Shown here piece after piece: positions 52,097 through 54,735 of a stretch of DNA of 54,735 nucleotides; position 1 is the first letter of the stretch; each line of letters begins with the position of its first letter. Position numbers and translations under genes: made by a program. This stretch comes from Planctomycetota bacterium (GTDB lineage: Bacteria; Planctomycetota; PUPC01; JACPCR01). Location: the NCBI GenBank assembly GCA_016179685.1, contig JACPCR010000087.1, positions 64,330 through 119,064 on the forward strand. Reading direction: 5' to 3'. The notes beneath the pieces were generated by a model. That model was not told the origin of the DNA and did no database searches. It worked only from the letters and a program-made list of their open reading frames with translations.

Positions 52097-52561
52097 CTAC
52101 GTATCAACCCTGCGGACGAAGATCCGGTTGCCTTCGACCTTGATGATGGTGACGCGCTCGTCGGCATCGATCAGGTCAGATTCGGAGACCACACTGTAGC
52201 GCCTCCCCTCGAACTCGGCGGTCCCGGACGGGCGGAGGGGGGAAAGGGTATGGCCCACATGGCCCAGGAGGTCGAGATTTTCCTGCCCTTCGGTGAAGCC
52301 ATGGTCCCTGGACAGCTCGTTATGAAGGGAGACGCGGCGCAGGGCGTAGAAGAAAAGGGTGGGGATCACCACGATGGTGACGACCATCATGAGGATGGCG
52401 GCGAGGTAGGCGGACTCGTAGGTGGAGAGGCCGATGCCGGCGAGGACAAGGAAGAAACCGACGACGCCGATGACGCCTCCGGGCACGAAAATTTCGCACC
52501 CGAGGAAGCACAATCCGAGCAGGTAGAGCAGCCAGGAGAGGAGTGGAGGAAAGTTATCCAT
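52097..52561 (-). CDS. Short NfeD-like protein (NfeD1b type)
   Basis: 154 aa. The ATG at 52561 overlaps the 3' end of the long nfeD by 8 nt. Two to three hydrophobic segments fill residues 7-75 (LLSWLLYLLGLCFLGCEIFVPGG, AAILMMVVTIVVIPTLFF) and an OB-fold NfeD domain follows at about 90-154 (LSPLRPSGTAEFEGRRYSVVS, VTIIKVEGNRIFVRR). It is a partner of FloA or of the long NfeD in membrane-associated proteolysis in known systems. Confidence 0.88.
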   Translation of the reverse strand: MDNFPPLLSWLLYLLGLCFLGCEIFVPGGVIGVVGFFLVLAGIGLSTYESAYLAAILMMVVTIVVIPTLFFYALRRVSLHNELSRDHGFTEGQENLDLLGHVGHTLSPLRPSGTAEFEGRRYSVVSESDLIDADERVTIIKVEGNRIFVRRVDT

Positions 52562-54735
52562 CGCGCGTTCCATCCGCAGGCCTGACGATGATCTTGTTTC
52601 CTTCGATCCGAACGATCTGAACCTTCTGGCCAGAGTCGATGTAATCCCCATCCGACGTGACGTCGTAAAGTTCGCCATCCAGCCGGGCGGTGCCGGCGGG
52701 CCGCAGCGGCGTAATAGTTTCCGCGGTTTTGCCGATCAAAGCAACCCTCACGGAATCGGGCGGGGCGCCCGGCACGTCGGTACGCAGTTCCGTGGTGACG
52801 GCGATGCGGTTGAACACCCGGAAATTCGGGAGATATCTTGCGGCGAGGAAGAGGCCGCCTATGCTGCCCAGAACGATGACGGCGAAGGCGCCGAGGGCTT
52901 GATTGAGAATCGTGATGCGCCAGGGACGCTCGCCGAACGAAGGATCGTAGTAGTACGCGTCGGGCACGTAGGCAAGGAAGATGCTGAGCGCCACGCAGAT
53001 GATGCCGACGATGCCAATGACGCCGAAGCCGGGCAGGGCGAGCAATTCGATCACGATCAGAATGAAGCCCAGGAGGAAGAGGAGAATCTCATACGGATTG
53101 GCGTTGCCGACGATGTATTGCGCCCACAGGCCGAGTCCGAGGCAGAGGAGGCCGACGGTCCCGGGAATGCCGAAGCCGGGCGTGACCAGTTCGATCATGA
53201 GGGCGATGAAGCCGATGGCCATGAGGGGCACGCAGACGTAGGGGCTGCCGATGACTCGGGCGACGCGTTCGGGCCAGCTCATCGTGTAACGCAACAGGGC
53301 GGGTTGCGTGAGCTGGAGAGCGGGCCAGAGGTCCGATTCGGCCGGCAAGGTGGCGGCGCTGAGCCCGTAATGCTCGGCGTCTTCGGCGGTGAAATTGAGA
53401 ATCTCGCCCCGGCGGGCCAGGGTTCGCACGACCTCGAACTGGTGCTTTTCCTCCCGGGCCTGGCGCTTCTCCGCTTCGATTTCGGAATCGAAGAACAGGC
53501 GGGTCTGGCCGTCGACCCGGCACTCCAGAAGCTCAGGGTCGGGATCGACCATCTTTTCCGCGATACGGTCCGGGTGTCCATTTTTCTGGGCGAGGGCCTT
53601 GATCTGCCCGCGGATGGCAGACACCATCTTCCGGTCCTGGGGATCCCCCGTGTATTTCTGGCCGATCTGGATCGGCAGGCAGGATCCAATCATCGTTCCC
53701 TTGACCATGTAAATGCTCTTGCAGGACATGGCGATGAGGGCACCGGCCGAGACGGCCTTCTCCGTCACCAGCGCTACGGTCGGAATGGGGTCAGCCCCGC
53801 TGACGTACCCCGTGATCAGGTCCGCAGAGTCCACCCGGCCACCCCAGGTCTCGATTTCGAAGACGATGACGTCTACCTTCTCCGCCTTGGCCTCGAGAAC
53901 CTTGCGGCGGACGAACCCAGCGAGGCTCATATCGACCATATTGCCGTCGTCCCGGATGGGGATGATGGCGACTTTCTTGCCGGAGAGAAGGTTTTGGGGC
54001 CTTGTGGCCGGAGGGGCTTCGGAAGGTGCAGCGGCATCCTGAGCGGACTCGGAGGGTGACCTGGACTTGCGGCCTTGAAAGACCTCGACCTGCTGGGGGG
54101 CCAGTTCATAGAGCTCGAACAGCTCGGGTCGGCCGGCAACGACCTTGCGGGCGAGGCCGACGGCCACGGCCTCCTCGGCGCTGAGGGTGAGGATTCTGCC
54201 CTGCTCGACAAGGGTGCGTTGAACTCGGGCATCGGCCTGCTGTTCACCAGTGAGGGCCTGCATCTCCTGCGGGGTGAAGTACCGCATCCCTTCGGAGGTC
54301 TTGACCTCGAGGACGCAGAGGCCGGGGTCCACCATGGCTTCCGCGACGCGCTGGGGACGCCCGTGGCTGCGGGCGTAGCCGGAAACACGGGCGCGCAGGG
54401 GCGACAGCCGCTTCTCGTCATCCGTGTCGAGGCCCGCATTGCCAAGAGTGGCCCCGCGTTTCATGACAATCTCCGGGCAGGCCAGCGCAATGGGCACGGC
54501 GGCCGCATAGCCCTTGTCACGGATGAAGGCGACGACCCTCAGACCGGAGGCGTCCCGGATCGCCTCGGCCACCTCGATGCCGTGCGCCGGGTCCCCTTCG
54601 GGGACGTGAAGCTCGAGGAACACGAGGCCGATACCACGGCTGGCCGCGCTCTCGAGGGCTTCGCGGGCTCGGTCAATCTGCCGGGCGTAGATCGGCTCGT
54701 CCAGCGTCACCAGCAGTGCCCGCGTCTCGGCCCGC
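52554..54735 (-). CDS. Long NfeD-type membrane serine protease, 5' end outside the window
   Basis: At least 726 aa; the frame stays open to the window edge, where it reads RAETRALLVTLDEPI, so the start is not visible. Two ClpP-like domains are in tandem (about 1-200 and 265-450). The second has EKAVSAGALIAMSCKSIYM with the Ser of the Ser-Lys dyad and the following KMVSAIRGQIKALAQKNG with the Lys. The first has DKGYAAAVPIALACPEIVM, in which Ser is missing, so it looks inactive. A four-segment membrane region (about 480-600) and an NfeD OB domain follow (TPLRPAGTARLDGELYDVTS). It probably cleaves membrane-linked proteins with FloA. Confidence 0.9.
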   Translation of the reverse strand, partial: RAETRALLVTLDEPIYARQIDRAREALESAASRGIGLVFLELHVPEGDPAHGIEVAEAIRDASGLRVVAFIRDKGYAAAVPIALACPEIVMKRGATLGNAGLDTDDEKRLSPLRARVSGYARSHGRPQRVAEAMVDPGLCVLEVKTSEGMRYFTPQEMQALTGEQQADARVQRTLVEQGRILTLSAEEAVAVGLARKVVAGRPELFELYELAPQQVEVFQGRKSRSPSESAQDAAAPSEAPPATRPQNLLSGKKVAIIPIRDDGNMVDMSLAGFVRRKVLEAKAEKVDVIVFEIETWGGRVDSADLITGYVSGADPIPTVALVTEKAVSAGALIAMSCKSIYMVKGTMIGSCLPIQIGQKYTGDPQDRKMVSAIRGQIKALAQKNGHPDRIAEKMVDPDPELLECRVDGQTRLFFDSEIEAEKRQAREEKHQFEVVRTLARRGEILNFTAEDAEHYGLSAATLPAESDLWPALQLTQPALLRYTMSWPERVARVIGSPYVCVPLMAIGFIALMIELVTPGFGIPGTVGLLCLGLGLWAQYIVGNANPYEILLFLLGFILIVIELLALPGFGVIGIVGIICVALSIFLAYVPDAYYYDPSFGERPWRITILNQALGAFAVIVLGSIGGLFLAARYLPNFRVFNRIAVTTELRTDVPGAPPDSVRVALIGKTAETITPLRPAGTARLDGELYDVTSDGDYIDSGQKVQIVRIEGNKIIVRPADGTRDG

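Overview
The window reads as chromosome of an uncultured, high-GC, Gram-negative bacterium outside the well-studied groups. Support: an outer-membrane beta-barrel ending in Phe, an NfeD/FloA membrane module, a PrkA-YeaH-SpoVR module, a Hanks-type kinase with an N-terminal zinc ribbon, a WG-repeat protein, TPR/TolB and CHAT proteins. This mix fits Planctomycetes-like or allied candidate-phylum bacteria, but no rRNA or marker here settles the phylum. There is no phage, IS element, tRNA, rRNA or CRISPR array that I can recognise.

Layout. 1-2091 holds no intact gene: an 82-bp tandem repeat array and decayed glycosyltransferase pieces. 2092-8037 (minus) is M24-like protein, MoxR ATPase, DUF58 and BatA-type VWA protein, a MoxR/VWA module. 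8038-12870 (plus) carries a large EF-hand membrane protein, an untranslated stretch behind a near-consensus promoter, and rarA. 13041-16056 (minus) is a three-gene overlapping operon: thiD, a membrane protein with three phosphatase-like modules, and a polyprenol/phytol-kinase-like protein. 16220-21509 (plus) is a TPR/beta-propeller lipoprotein-like protein, an unknown zinc-motif protein, ruvC and a MidA-type methyltransferase. 21625-24860 holds a FecR protein and an outer-membrane barrel (minus) and a divergent His-rich secreted protein (plus). 25212-26495 is a DegT-family aminotransferase.

26563-31886 (minus) is the stress module prkA-yeaH-spoVR plus a small unknown gene, behind a good promoter and a 445-nt leader. 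32509-36137 (minus) is der and a GT-C glycosyltransferase with TPRs, separated by four hairpins. 36138-37275 contains a frameshifted DNA methylase remnant. 37276-39269 (plus) is a zinc-ribbon Ser/Thr kinase translationally coupled to a nine-copy WG-repeat protein. 39370-48857 (minus) is a coiled-coil protein, a broken TPR-CHAT gene, zwf, a heparinase II/III-like protein and a two-domain M16 peptidase. 49370-54735 (minus) is nfeD (5' end outside the window), a short nfeD, floA, a one-TM protein and a HEAT-repeat protein.

The most unusual layer is intergenic: at least five families of short dispersed, mostly hairpin-forming repeats recur between genes, some next to start sites. The best candidates for undescribed biology are the triple phosphatase-like membrane protein coupled to a lipid-kinase-like gene, the kinase/WG-repeat pair, the catalytically degenerate M24 protein beside the MoxR module, and the EF-hand membrane protein.
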